Shown here piece after piece: positions 47,789 to 56,900 of a stretch of 64,000 nt of DNA. Numbering within the stretch: the first letter of the stretch is position 1; every line of letters begins with the position of its first letter. A program made the position numbers and the translations under genes. This DNA comes from Pseudomonas purpurea. Lineage in GTDB: Bacteria > Pseudomonadota > Gammaproteobacteria > Pseudomonadales > Pseudomonadaceae. Under the pieces are notes generated by a model. The model ran no database searches, was not told the DNA's origin, and saw only the letters and a program-made list of their open reading frames with translations. The DNA lies in the NCBI RefSeq assembly GCF_039908635.1, contig NZ_CP150918.1, positions 3,405,001-3,469,000 of the forward strand. The letters run 5' to 3'.

Positions 47789-47851
47789 GTCTTGGTGTGG
47801 CACATTCTATAGAATCTAGAACATGCGTCAACCCCTTGATTCAAAAAAGTT

Positions 47852-48418
47852 TTATTTCTTTTCCACATCCGTCTTCAGATGCGGCCAGGCAGCGCGTAGA
47901 TACTGGATCATGGACCACAAAGTCAGGCCCGCAGACACCAGCAGCAACGCATAACCCACCAGGACCCAGAAGCTGAAGTCCGACGGATTGGCCAGCAGAA
48001 TCACCAGCGCCAGCATTTGTGCAGCGGTTTTCCATTTACCCAGGTTCGACACTGCAACATGCGCACGGGCGCCCAGTTCTGCCATCCACTCCCGAAGGGC
48101 AGAGATGACGATCTCCCGACCGATGATCACCGCTGCCGGCAATGTCAGCCAAAGGTTGCCGTGCTCTTGTACCAGCAGCACCAGCGCGACCGCGACCATC
48201 AATTTGTCTGCCACCGGATCGAGAAACGCGCCAAACGGCGTGCTTTGCTCAAGGCGGCGCGCCAGATAACCATCCAGCCAGTCCGTAGCCGCGGCGAACG
48301 CGAAGACCGAACTGGACGCTACATAGCTCCATTGATACGGCAGATAGAACAGCAAAATGAAAATCGGGATAAGCAGGACGCGTAGAACGGTGATCAGATT
48401 AGGGATATTCATCGGCAC
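47852..48418 (-). CDS. pgsA: CDP-diacylglycerol--glycerol-3-phosphate 3-phosphatidyltransferase
   Basis: A 188-aa membrane enzyme of phosphatidylglycerol synthesis. The CDP-alcohol phosphotransferase motif [27 protein letters not shown] is visible in two pieces ([12 protein letters not shown], then [12 protein letters not shown]), and there are four or five membrane helices. It makes phosphatidylglycerol-phosphate from CDP-diacylglycerol in the inner membrane. Its place after uvrC and before tRNA-Gly is the standard Pseudomonas order. Confidence 0.95.
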   Translation of the reverse strand: MPMNIPNLITVLRVLLIPIFILLFYLPYQWSYVASSSVFAFAAATDWLDGYLARRLEQSTPFGAFLDPVADKLMVAVALVLLVQEHGNLWLTLPAAVIIGREIVISALREWMAELGARAHVAVSNLGKWKTAAQMLALVILLANPSDFSFWVLVGYALLLVSAGLTLWSMIQYLRAAWPHLKTDVEKK

Positions 48419-48444
48419 AACTGGCTACGAGGTGAAAAAGCATT

Positions 48445-50268
48445 CTACTCGCTATGCAGGTTTGCATAAATCGACTCAGCGAGCTTTTTACTGATCCCGG
48501 GGGCTTTGGCGATCTCTTCGATGCTTGCACGAGACAGCTCCTGCAATCCACCAAAATGTTTCAGCAGATCACGTCGACGGGTGGGTCCTACCCCGGCAAC
48601 CCCTTCAAGTGTTGATGTACGACGCGTCTTGCCACGCCGCGCGCGGTGCCCGGTAATCGCGAATCGGTGGGCCTCATCGCGGATCTGCTGGATCAAGTGC
48701 AGCGCCGGCGAGTCCCCGCGCAAGGTGAATTCATGGGCGGCATCGTTGAGGTACAGCGTTTCAAAACCGGCCTTACGCGTTGCGCCCTTGGCCACACCCA
48801 ACAGAATCAGATCGGGCACCGCCAACTCATTGAGCACATCCCTGGCCATCGACAACTGCCCCTTGCCACCGTCCACCAGCAAAATGTCCGGCAGCTTGCC
48901 CTCCCCGCCCTTCAGCTTGCTGAAGCGTCGGGTCAGTGCCTGATGCATGGCCGCATAGTCATCGCCAGGGGTCACCCCTTCGATGTTGTAACGCCGGTAG
49001 TCGGACTTGATCGGCCCTTCCGGACCGAACACCACACACGAGGCCACCGTCGCTTCGCCGCTTGAGTGACTGATGTCATAGCACTCGAGGCGTTGCGGCG
49101 GCTCATCCAGGTTCAGCACCTCGGCCAAGGCATCGAACCGCGCAGCAACGTGCTGCCGATTGGCCAACCGCGCCCCAAGCGCCTGCTCGGCGTTGGTCAC
49201 GGCCAGTTGCTGCCAGCGCGCCCGTGTGCCGCGAACCCGGTGACTGATGGTCAACTCACGACCACGAAGCTCTTCGATGGCCGCTATCAGGGTCGGAAAG
49301 TCTTCGTGGACCACGTTGACGATCAGCTCACTCGGCAAATCGCGCTCAGGGCTGCTGATGAAATATTGCCCCAGAAACGCCGCCATGACTTCGGCGACGT
49401 CCTCTTCAATACCCACCTGCGGAAAGAAGTTCTTGCTGCCCAGCACGCGTCCGCCGCGCACACTGATCAGATGTACGCAGGCACCGCCCGGGTTGATGAA
49501 GGCCGCAATCACATCGACATCACCGGTGCCGCCCTCCATGCTCTGCTGATCCTGCACCCGTCGCAGCAGGGATATCTGGTCACGCAGCTCCGCCGCCCGC
49601 TCGAAATCCAGGGTACTGGCCGCCGCCTCCATGCCCGCAGACAGTTCATCGGTCAGCGCATTGCTGCGACCTTCGAGAAACATGACCGAGTGCCGCACAT
49701 CTTCGGCGTACACATCAGGCTCGACCAGCCCCACGCAAGGTGCCTTGCACCGTTTGATCTGATATTGCAGGCAGGGCCGCGTGCGGTTCTTGTAATAGCT
49801 GTCTTCGCATTGACGAACGAAAAAGGTCTTTTGCAGCAGGCTCAGGCTTTCACGAATCGCACCCACGCTCGGGTAAGGTCCGAAATACTTGCCTTTGGCC
49901 TTTTTCGCACCACGATGAATGCTCAATCGCGGGAACTCACCATCCGACAGAAACACGTACGGATAGGATTTATCGTCACGCAGGAGGATGTTGTAGGGCG
50001 GGCGCCATTCTTTGATCAGCGTCTGCTCAAGCAGCAGCGCTTCCGTTTCATTGGCGGTAATCGTTGTTTCGATCTGCGCAATGCGCCCCACCAACGCTGC
50101 GGTTTTCGGGGCCAGCCCGGTCTTGCGAAAGTAACTCGCCAGGCGCTTCTTGAGGTTCTTGGCCTTGCCGACGTACAACAGGCGCGCATCGCTGTCGAAC
50201 ATGCGATACACACCAGGGCGCCCACTGCACGTTGCCAGGAAGGCGCTTGGATCGAACAGGTCAGTCAT
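48445..50268 (-). CDS. uvrC: excinuclease ABC subunit C
   Basis: A 607-aa nucleotide-excision-repair nuclease of normal length. The N-terminal GIY-YIG-type domain ([20 protein letters not shown]), the UVR motif ([11 protein letters not shown]), the RNase H-like C-terminal nuclease ([20 protein letters not shown]) and tandem helix-hairpin-helix motifs ([16 protein letters not shown]) are all present. It cuts on both sides of DNA lesions with UvrAB. It begins 3 bp after the gacA stop, the conserved gacA-uvrC pairing of gamma-proteobacteria. Confidence 0.97.
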   Translation of the reverse strand: MTDLFDPSAFLATCSGRPGVYRMFDSDARLLYVGKAKNLKKRLASYFRKTGLAPKTAALVGRIAQIETTITANETEALLLEQTLIKEWRPPYNILLRDDKSYPYVFLSDGEFPRLSIHRGAKKAKGKYFGPYPSVGAIRESLSLLQKTFFVRQCEDSYYKNRTRPCLQYQIKRCKAPCVGLVEPDVYAEDVRHSVMFLEGRSNALTDELSAGMEAAASTLDFERAAELRDQISLLRRVQDQQSMEGGTGDVDVIAAFINPGGACVHLISVRGGRVLGSKNFFPQVGIEEDVAEVMAAFLGQYFISSPERDLPSELIVNVVHEDFPTLIAAIEELRGRELTISHRVRGTRARWQQLAVTNAEQALGARLANRQHVAARFDALAEVLNLDEPPQRLECYDISHSSGEATVASCVVFGPEGPIKSDYRRYNIEGVTPGDDYAAMHQALTRRFSKLKGGEGKLPDILLVDGGKGQLSMARDVLNELAVPDLILLGVAKGATRKAGFETLYLNDAAHEFTLRGDSPALHLIQQIRDEAHRFAITGHRARRGKTRRTSTLEGVAGVGPTRRRDLLKHFGGLQELSRASIEEIAKAPGISKKLAESIYANLHSE

Positions 50269-50270
50269 TG

Positions 50271-50912
50271 TCAGAGGCTGGCATCAACCATGCCGTGACG
50301 AACCGCCAGCAACGTCAATTCAACATCGCTGCTGATCGAAAGCTTCTCGAAAATGCGGTAACGGTAGGTATTGACGGTTTTGGGCGACAGACACAGCTTG
50401 TCAGAAATGATCTGAACCTTCTGACAGCCGACAATCATCAGCGCAATCTGTATTTCTCGTTCCGACAGTGCATCGAATGGCGAATCGTTGGTCGGCTGGA
50501 ACGACTTGATAGCCAGTTGCTGGGCAATCTGCGGGCTGATGTAGCGTTGCCCGGCGAAAACCAGGCGAATGGCCTGGACCATCTCCGCCAATGCAGCGCC
50601 TTTTGTCAGATAGCCCGCGGCACCGGCCTGTAGCAGTCGTGTAGGAAAAGGATCCTCTTCACACACCGTGACCGCCACAACTTTGATGTCTGGATGACTG
50701 CGCAGCAATTTGCGCGTGGCTTCAAGACCGCCGATCCCGGGCATCTTGACGTCCATCAACACTACATCGGGCTTCAACTCACGCGCCTTCAGCAGGGATT
50801 CCTCCCCTGACTCAGCCTGGCCGACTACTTGCAGGCCATCGATGTCAGCCAGCATTCGTGTAATACCTGTACGAACGAGATCATGGTCATCGACTACTAG
50901 CACCCTAATCAA
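50271..50912 (-). CDS. gacA: response regulator GacA
   Basis: A 213-aa NarL-type response regulator. The receiver domain (1-120) has acidic DD at 8-9 and the phospho-acceptor Asp54 ([10 protein letters not shown]); the C-terminal LuxR-type HTH (about 145-205) has [16 protein letters not shown] and [16 protein letters not shown]. With the sensor GacS it switches on small RNAs that relieve RsmA repression and controls secondary metabolism in Pseudomonas. Its proximity to the NRPS island is probably coincidental, but the island may be Gac-controlled. Confidence 0.97.
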   Translation of the reverse strand: MIRVLVVDDHDLVRTGITRMLADIDGLQVVGQAESGEESLLKARELKPDVVLMDVKMPGIGGLEATRKLLRSHPDIKVVAVTVCEEDPFPTRLLQAGAAGYLTKGAALAEMVQAIRLVFAGQRYISPQIAQQLAIKSFQPTNDSPFDALSEREIQIALMIVGCQKVQIISDKLCLSPKTVNTYRYRIFEKLSISSDVELTLLAVRHGMVDASL

Positions 50913-51048
50913 GCAGACACCTCGCGATATGGTCTTATTTGGTTGCCAGACACCTTAGCAAAAAGCACCCGACAGACCTAGCGGCAAGCGCTATATAAAA
51001 AGTTTATGCGCGCCATGAAGCTTCTATGACGCACCCCGATGATACCTG

Positions 51049-51498
51049 TCAAAGTCGACAATCGCGTTCCATCCTCAGAAAACACTCGTCCTCACCCACG
51101 ACCTGCAATCCCATTCGCTGGTAAAGCGCTTGAGCCGGATTGTCCTTGAATACGGTCAACCGCAAGGCCGGACGGCGCTCCTTGCGTGCCATCTGCAGCA
51201 CTTCCTCAATCACCCAGGCCCCGGCGCCCTGGCCGCGAACGGCCGCAATTACGTGCAATTCACGAATGTACAGCGCTCTTGCGTCGCGACTGAGGCTGAC
51301 ATAACCCACAACAACGCCATCCTGACGGACCAGCCAGCTTTCCCGCCCGGCCCAGGCCACATCAAAGGCCTCGTCCTGCCAAAGCAGGTCATGCCGAATG
51401 TAATAACCCAGCATGGTCTCGCACGTCAGTTTTCGCGCAAAATCCAGGTACGCCGAAGACGCCGGTTGCAAATCAAAGGCCATTCTCGACACCTTCAT
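51049..51498 (-). CDS. GNAT family N-acetyltransferase
   Basis: A 149-aa acetyltransferase. The acetyl-CoA-binding motif A is seen in IRELHVIAAVRGQGAGAWVI, and the later motif in NPAQALYQRMG. It overlaps the upstream nitrilase by 4 bp (ATGA), so the two are coupled. A second in-frame ATG five codons in (MAFDLQPA) is an alternative start. Substrate unknown. Confidence 0.82.
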   Translation of the reverse strand: MKVSRMAFDLQPASSAYLDFARKLTCETMLGYYIRHDLLWQDEAFDVAWAGRESWLVRQDGVVVGYVSLSRDARALYIRELHVIAAVRGQGAGAWVIEEVLQMARKERRPALRLTVFKDNPAQALYQRMGLQVVGEDECFLRMERDCRL

Positions 51499-52253
51499 AC
51501 ATTGGCAACATCCACCACCTGCCCGCTCCAGCCCTCACGATTGCGGCGCGCAACGACCAGTGCATCACCAACGCCAGGGGCGGCGACGATCAGCGAACCG
51601 TCCGGTGCCCAGATCGCGCTGCGTCCTGCCGACTCCCAGCCACCCGTCACACCGCCGTGGTTAGCCATCAGCACTGCCATGGAATGTTCGAGCGCATAAC
51701 CTTGCAACAACGCCGTGTCAGGGGCGTAGCCACCTTCGGTGATCAAAACACTCGCAGCGTAGACGTCAGCCCCCATCTTTGCAGCATTACGTGCATGGCT
51801 GGCGTGGGAAAAGTCTGCACACACGGCAAGAGAGATCCGATCATGACCCAAGGTCAACATCGACCCACCGGTCCCGGCGGCAAACGCCACTTCTTCACCG
51901 GCATGCAGGTTCTGCTTGGTGTAGACCGCCAACGATCCATCGGCGGCCAGCACCAGTGCACCGATCAGGACCGGGGAATCGGCTGACAACCGAATCGGCA
52001 TACCCACGACCGCAGTCACACCCATTTCCTGCGCGAAGTCACGCAACGGCTGTAAGACCGGGTCCTGCGGCGCGATGGCCAGTTGCGCGGCCAGACCTCG
52101 CTCATAGCCAGTCAACGACAATTCAGGGAAGACCAGCAACTGCACGCCCTGCACGGCGGCAGCCTCGATATAGCATTGATGCCGGGCGATGTTGGCCAGC
52201 AGATCCCCGGCGAGGGAAATCGATTGCGCGGCGGCGATGCACAGGTTCGTCAT
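51495..52253 (-). CDS. carbon-nitrogen hydrolase (nitrilase superfamily)
   Basis: A 252-aa amidohydrolase. The catalytic triad is visible: Glu in VFPELSLTGYE, Lys in YTKQNLHAGEE and Cys in LAVCADFSHA. ATG 52253 was chosen because AAGGA lies 9 nt before it and the MTNLCIAAAQ start fits the fold; the frame is open for 44 more codons upstream. It hydrolyses a small amide or nitrile. It is followed by the GNAT gene in an operon. Confidence 0.85.
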   Translation of the reverse strand: MTNLCIAAAQSISLAGDLLANIARHQCYIEAAAVQGVQLLVFPELSLTGYERGLAAQLAIAPQDPVLQPLRDFAQEMGVTAVVGMPIRLSADSPVLIGALVLAADGSLAVYTKQNLHAGEEVAFAAGTGGSMLTLGHDRISLAVCADFSHASHARNAAKMGADVYAASVLITEGGYAPDTALLQGYALEHSMAVLMANHGGVTGGWESAGRSAIWAPDGSLIVAAPGVGDALVVARRNREGWSGQVVDVANV

Positions 52254-52397
52254 GGTCGGTCCTTGCTGACGGATTTGAAGTGCGCGGAGTTTGTCACAAA
52301 CCCCGGGATAGAAAGCAGCCCTGGCTCCGATAGTAATTTCTGATTGAACCTGACTACGGGCCTCTAGTAAGCTCGGCGCATTCATCGGAGCCAGACC

Positions 52398-52526
52398 ATG
52401 TCCACTACCCTCTTACAGCGTCAACCTCTCAGCGCCCCGCGCTCGGTGACGGCTGCCCGGGTAAACGACGTTTGCGCACCGGCGAGCTTTTATTTTGGGT
52501 ATTGGTTTAGCCACTGGCGCGCCTGA
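52398..52526 (+). CDS. leader peptide 1 of the DAHP synthase attenuator
   Basis: A 42-codon ORF starting 8 nt after GGAG. Near its end it has a dense aromatic run, SFYFGYWFSHWRA (3 Phe, 2 Tyr, 2 Trp in 10 residues). A strong intrinsic terminator begins 48 bp after the stop. This is the layout of an amino-acid attenuator: ribosome stalling at Phe/Tyr/Trp codons would prevent terminator formation and allow transcription into the DAHP synthase gene. Confidence 0.75.
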   Translation: MSTTLLQRQPLSAPRSVTAARVNDVCAPASFYFGYWFSHWRA

Positions 52527-52573
52527 TACCCACACGGCGCCCACTTCAGACGGGTCGCCACCAGAGAATTCTC

Positions 52574-52612
52574 AACCCCCGGTCGGCTTCCCGACCGGGG
52601 GTTTTGTTTTTT
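52574..52612 (+). terminator. attenuator terminator upstream of the DAHP synthase gene
   Basis: ACCCCCGGTCGG pairs with CCGACCGGGGGT around a 4-base loop, then TTTTGTTTTTT. It lies 5' of the biosynthetic gene and 3' of leader peptide 1. Confidence 0.85.
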
Positions 52613-52659
52613 CAGCCCTGAACACTTTTTGCGTCATCACAACGAATCGAGGAATCACC

Positions 52660-52812
52660 ATGAACTACGCCACTTATTACCGTCACGACAGCTTTTGCGC
52701 CTGGCGATTTAGCAGCTTCCGCTCGGGACAGCCTGCCGCCTCCGATCGGTCACCCGCAGGTGGCAAGCAAACACACGCAGCCAATCCGGCCAATTGTCGA
52801 ACACCCCAGTAG
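52660..52812 (+). CDS. leader peptide 2 of the DAHP synthase gene
   Basis: A 50-codon ORF starting after GAGGAATCACC (good Shine-Dalgarno). Its first half is aromatic-rich: MNYATYYRHDSFCAWRFSSF (3 Tyr, 3 Phe, 1 Trp in 20 codons). It lies between the attenuator terminator and the DAHP synthase start, which is 49 bp after its stop. A small GC hairpin (CGCGGG/CCCGC region near 52820-52840) follows without T residues, so any control here would be translational. Its function is inferred. Confidence 0.55.
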   Translation: MNYATYYRHDSFCAWRFSSFRSGQPAASDRSPAGGKQTHAANPANCRTPQ

Positions 52813-52861
52813 GGCCGAGCGCGCGGGAACGAAACCCGCCGCCAGCCCAGGAAGCCCGAAC

Positions 52862-53953
52862 ATGAACTCATCCGTATCCGCACTGCCGCTGTCCACCCTG
52901 AGCCCTGCCAATGAGGCACTGACCTTGCGTCTGCCAAGCGCCCTGGAGCTCAAACATCAAATACCGCTCAACTTGCTCCTGACCCAGCAAGTGGCCGCCC
53001 ATCGCCAAGCGGTGCGCGCCATCCTCGAAGGCCAGGACGCTCGCCTCCTGGTGATCGTGGGCCCCTGCTCACTTCACGACCCTGAATCCGCCCTCGAATA
53101 CGCCGACAAGCTCGCACGCCTGGCCGCCGACGTCAGCGATGACATGCTGCTGGTGATGCGTGCCTACGTCGAAAAACCCCGGACCACGGTCGGCTGGAAA
53201 GGCCTGGCCTACGACCCACGACTCGATGGCAGCGACGACATGGCCGCCGGCCTGACCCTGTCTCGCGAGTTGATGCGTGAAATGCTGCGCCGGGGCCTGC
53301 CCATTGCCACCGAGCTACTGCAACCGATGGCGGCCGGCTACTTCGACGACCTGCTGAGCTGGGTGGCCATTGGCGCGCGTACCACCGAATCGCAGATTCA
53401 TCGCGAAATGGCCAGTGGCCTCGGCATGCCCGTGGGCTTCAAGAATGGCACCGACGGTGGCGTATCTGTCGCCTGCGATGCCATGCGCTCGGCCGCTCAC
53501 CCTCATCGACACTTCGGTGTCGACAGTCAGGGCCATCCGGCGATCATCCAGACCCAGGGCAACCCCGACACCCACCTGGTGCTGCGCGGCGGTCACCAGG
53601 GGCCGAACTACGATCGCCAGAGCATCGCCCGGATCAATCAGGACTTGCGCAAACTGGCGATACCGTCGCGGATCATGGTCGATTGCAGCCACGCCAACAG
53701 TGCCAAGGACCCCTTGCGCCAACCGGCCGTGTTCAACGACGTTCTGGAACAACGCCTGCAAGGTGACCGCTCATTGGTCGGCATGATGCTCGAGGGCCAC
53801 CTGTTCGACGGCTGCCAGCCGCTGAGCGCAAACCTGCGCTACGGGGTTTCGGTGACCGATGGGTGCCTGGGCTGGGAGGCCACCGAACGGTTGCTGCACA
53901 CCGCGAGCCTGGCCCTGCATCGACAACGACGTAGCGCATCACTGCCCGCCTGA
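52862..53953 (+). CDS. 3-deoxy-7-phosphoheptulonate (DAHP) synthase, class I
   Basis: A 363-aa AroF/G/H-type enzyme that condenses phosphoenolpyruvate and erythrose-4-phosphate, the entry to the shikimate pathway. Seen: metal-binding cysteine VGPCSLHDP, EKPRTTVGWKGL, IGARTTESQ, GFKNGTDGG, DCSHANSAKD. ATG 52862 follows AGGAA at 9 nt; the frame is open upstream but that part overlaps leader peptide 2. Regulation by the aromatic leader peptides upstream is strongly suggested. Which of the paralogues (aroF, aroG, aroH) it is cannot be decided. Confidence 0.92.
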   Translation: MNSSVSALPLSTLSPANEALTLRLPSALELKHQIPLNLLLTQQVAAHRQAVRAILEGQDARLLVIVGPCSLHDPESALEYADKLARLAADVSDDMLLVMRAYVEKPRTTVGWKGLAYDPRLDGSDDMAAGLTLSRELMREMLRRGLPIATELLQPMAAGYFDDLLSWVAIGARTTESQIHREMASGLGMPVGFKNGTDGGVSVACDAMRSAAHPHRHFGVDSQGHPAIIQTQGNPDTHLVLRGGHQGPNYDRQSIARINQDLRKLAIPSRIMVDCSHANSAKDPLRQPAVFNDVLEQRLQGDRSLVGMMLEGHLFDGCQPLSANLRYGVSVTDGCLGWEATERLLHTASLALHRQRRSASLPA

Positions 53954-54350
53954 TCGCAACCCGCCCCTCAAACGCCCCGCCTCCAGACCAGAGCGGGGCC
54001 TGCTGGCCAAGACTCATCCCGAGGCCAATCGCCTCTTGCATCGCGGCGTTCAACATCGCGGCATGCATTCTATTGCCGCTTGAAACGTCAGACCGGACTG
54101 TCAGACGTCCCACCAACACGAACACGTGAAAGCACCGCAGGGCGTCAGACACTGCATTGAAGTCCGCGGCGGGCAGGATAAAAGACGCTCGAACATCCGA
54201 GTAATGCCTCATGGACATCCGAATCGCCCCACAATTTTTACTCTCGTTTCAACCCCTTACAGCGGTCTTTTCAGACATCGCCAAGACGACCACCTGCATT
54301 AGAGTGAGGACTCAACGCCCATTCAGAACGGCACCCAGGAAGGAAAAATC
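53954..54350. other. spacer between DAHP synthase and lipase genes
   Basis: About 400 bp. Open frames on the minus strand have no start signals and look like shadows. I see no gene or clear promoter. Confidence 0.4.
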
Positions 54351-55232
54351 ATGCAACGGAATGCAACGACCCAATACCCTGTTCTCCTGATCCACGGTCT
54401 CTTCGGATTTGAACGCATCGGCCACTTCGAGATTTTCCATGGCATCAAGCAAGCGCTGAGGAACGCTGGCGTGCGGGTGTTCGTCCCATACCTGTCGGCC
54501 ACCCATTGCAACGAAGTGCGCGGCGAGCAATTGCTGGTGCAGATCGACCGGGTGCTGGCCGGGACCGGCGCCGGGAAGGTCAACCTGATCGGCCATAGCC
54601 AAGGCGCATTGACTGCCCGTTATGCCGCCGCAATGGCGCCGCAAGTCGTCGCCTCGGTCACCTCGGTCAGTGGACCGAACCATGGCTCGGAACTTGCTGA
54701 TTTCTTACGCAAAGCCTTGCGACCCGGAAGCTTGCCTGAACACGTTGCCTCGGCCGTCGTCACCCTTTTCGCCGATTTCCTGTCATTGCTCAGCGGCCAT
54801 CCACAACTCCCGCAACACGCCGTTGCTTCACTCAATGCATTGACCACCGAGGGCGTGGCGACTTTCAACGCCAAATACCCGCAAGGCTTGCCAGCCACCT
54901 GGGGTGGCGAAGGGCCTGAGCAGGTCAATGGCGTGCATTACTACTCCTGGAGCGGGACCGTCCAGGGTAGCCTGCTGGACGAAGGCGTTAACAGTGTGGA
55001 TCCGCTTCACCAGATCTGTCGGGCGTTCAGCGCCTACTTCATCAGCGAAGCGCAAGAAAACGACGGGTTGGTCGGTCGCTACAGCTCGCACCTGGGCAAA
55101 GTCCTGCGTTCTGATTATCCGCTGGATCATCTGGACAGCCTGAACCAGACGGCCGGCCTGGTGCGCAAAGGTATCGACCCGGTGGAGCTGTATGTCGCCC
55201 ACGCCGAACGACTAAAGAATGCCGGGCTGTAA
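54351..55232 (+). CDS. triacylglycerol lipase, family I type
   Basis: A 293-aa alpha/beta hydrolase of the Pseudomonas lipase family. Oxyanion region LLIHGLFGFERIG, nucleophile GHSQGALTARYAA, Asp in VNSVDPLHQ/ENDGLVGRYSSHLG and His in that last segment are typical of LipA/LipC-type lipases. No obvious signal peptide precedes the LLIHG motif (it begins MQRNATTQYPVLLIHG), unlike classic secreted relatives, so the protein may be intracellular or use a different export route. An AAGGAAAA precedes the ATG. Confidence 0.88.
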   Translation: MQRNATTQYPVLLIHGLFGFERIGHFEIFHGIKQALRNAGVRVFVPYLSATHCNEVRGEQLLVQIDRVLAGTGAGKVNLIGHSQGALTARYAAAMAPQVVASVTSVSGPNHGSELADFLRKALRPGSLPEHVASAVVTLFADFLSLLSGHPQLPQHAVASLNALTTEGVATFNAKYPQGLPATWGGEGPEQVNGVHYYSWSGTVQGSLLDEGVNSVDPLHQICRAFSAYFISEAQENDGLVGRYSSHLGKVLRSDYPLDHLDSLNQTAGLVRKGIDPVELYVAHAERLKNAGL

Positions 55233-55371
55233 GTGAAGATCCGAGCGTGCAGGCACGGCGTGACCCTGCAAGACGCGACGCCCGGTCACGGCCGACGGAA
55301 CTTTGGCGAGAAATAGCCCACTGAATCCGGTAGGCTCAGCACTTTATTGCCCGTTGAATGGAGAATCCCCC

Positions 55372-55654
55372 ATGGCCAAAGCCACTGCCCGTCACATCCT
55401 GGTTGCCAGCGAAGCCAAGTGCAACGAACTGAAAGCCCAAATCGAAGGCGGCGCTGATTTCGCTGAAATCGCCAAAGCCAACTCCACCTGCCCATCCAGC
55501 CGTGACGGCGGCAACCTTGGCTCGTTCGGCCCGGGGCCAGATGGTCAAGGAGTTCGACACCGTGGTCTTCAGCGCACCAGTCAACACCGTGCAAGGTCCG
55601 GTGAAAACCCAGTTCGGTTACCACCTGCTGGAAGTGACCAGCCGTCAGGACTGA
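55372..55654 (+). pseudogene. ppiC: parvulin peptidyl-prolyl isomerase (PpiC), frameshifted by one base
   Basis: GGAG precedes MAKATARHILVASEAKC. The GADFAEIAKANSTCPSS and GGNLGSFGPG segments are classic parvulin. At 55533-55536 a run of four G breaks the frame; taking one G out gives GQMVKEFDTVVFSAPV and a normal 93-aa enzyme ending TSRQD. It catalyses cis-trans isomerisation at prolines in the cytoplasm. A conserved small gene like this is unlikely to be dead, so sequencing error is likely. Confidence 0.85.
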
Positions 55655-55703
55655 TCGAACCGATACTGTCTGCGCGCTTCTTGCCCCCGTATGACACAAC
55701 TAA

Positions 55704-55739
55704 AAAACGCCGCTCATCTTCAAAGACCCGCGGCGTTTT
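55704..55739. terminator. bidirectional terminator after ppiC
   Basis: AAAACGCCGC pairs with GCGGCGTTTT between two convergent genes. Confidence 0.75.
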
Positions 55740-55758
55740 ATCGACTGCCTTTACCGCA

Positions 55759-56664
55759 TCACACACTCAAGAGTTCACTTTCTGCGTCCTTTGCAGGAGG
55801 ATAACTTTCAGAGTCCCACTCTAGATCCCACTCAGGATCCCACCATCTATCACTGTCAAACTCATAAAGAGCAATGTCAGAAATATTGAGTTCACGAGAC
55901 ACCAGCGCCCCCTGATTATCGGCAACTATCGCCAGGCGAACAGTGGAAGATCTCGCTGTTACACCTCCTCCTTCCGAATAGAACACATGACTGGCATACA
56001 GTGACGCCGTTGCGACTTTGTTACCCTCACGAAGATAAACGACAACCCCCATCTGGGGCTTCACGCCCGGAGCGGAAAAAGTTGCATTAAAAAAATATCG
56101 CCGCCCCGGAACCAAATTGAAATCCTTGTACAGAATTACCCTATGACGCATATCACTTTGTACGGGATAGTGCAGGCATCTCTTGCCGTCAACCGTTTCG
56201 AACGTCAGATCGGCCGGGTTTACATCAGGGCCGGGCACCCACCCACCTAAGTTATCTGCGCGAAAATCCGTCTTGTCATTATAAGTATCCTTAACCAACA
56301 TATAACTGCCAAAATAAGTAAATTTCGTTGCCTCCTCCTCACCGCCCCCATTAAATCCAACTCCAAATCCAATACTGAATGCCTTCTGATCCATAAGCCC
56401 GCCGTAAACCCTCTCGGGCACACTTATTTCCAATTTCCCATTATCGATATCTCTGCGTGTCAGTATCTCACTGTAAATCATTCGCCTTTCATGATCCGAG
56501 CCACCATGGCGACCGTAAAGCCACACATAGTACCGCTGCCTAACTTCTGCCCCCTCCCACATATCAACTTCAACTGTAAGGACATTGCTCACATATCTAG
56601 AAAAAACCGTATTTCCGTGGGCTTCCTTGATTCGAGGAACGGGATACACCGGCTGATCGCTCAT
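55759..56664 (-). CDS. unknown protein
   Basis: A 301-aa protein. ATG 56664 was chosen because AAGGAG lies 8 nt before it; the longer frame (16 codons more) has no such site. It has no signal peptide or membrane helix. The first half reads like a beta-rich binding module (VYPVPRIKEAHGNTVF, then VDMWEGAEVRQRYYVWLYG); the second has a jelly-roll-like segment (LVPGRRYFFNATFSAPG, VVVYLREGNKV). The tail is unusually acidic and Trp-rich (RWWDPEWDLEWDSE). Family not recognised; probably strain-variable. Confidence 0.6.
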   Translation of the reverse strand: MSDQPVYPVPRIKEAHGNTVFSRYVSNVLTVEVDMWEGAEVRQRYYVWLYGRHGGSDHERRMIYSEILTRRDIDNGKLEISVPERVYGGLMDQKAFSIGFGVGFNGGGEEEATKFTYFGSYMLVKDTYNDKTDFRADNLGGWVPGPDVNPADLTFETVDGKRCLHYPVQSDMRHRVILYKDFNLVPGRRYFFNATFSAPGVKPQMGVVVYLREGNKVATASLYASHVFYSEGGGVTARSSTVRLAIVADNQGALVSRELNISDIALYEFDSDRWWDPEWDLEWDSESYPPAKDAESELLSV

Positions 56665-56900
56665 TACATGACTCCTTCTTTGAAATAATCCGGTTACATA
56701 CTGAGGTGACAACTGAGCAACACACCTCGCCTAGCAGGCTCTCTCCCCAACGATCTTGTCTACTGTCAGAAATTACAGGTGCAGGGTTTTCCGGCACGCA
56801 CCGAATCCCCCGACTACAGGCCAATGTGGTTAACTGGCCGACAATCTCGTGGCCTCACCCACATCGACCCGTCATCGAGACTTGCGCCCCAAGGTTGACA

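Noticed and set aside
54351..55232. Lipase as part of the NRPS cluster's missing thioesterase
   Set aside because: It lies 7 kb beyond the cluster, past tRNA-Gly and core genes, and matches true lipases.
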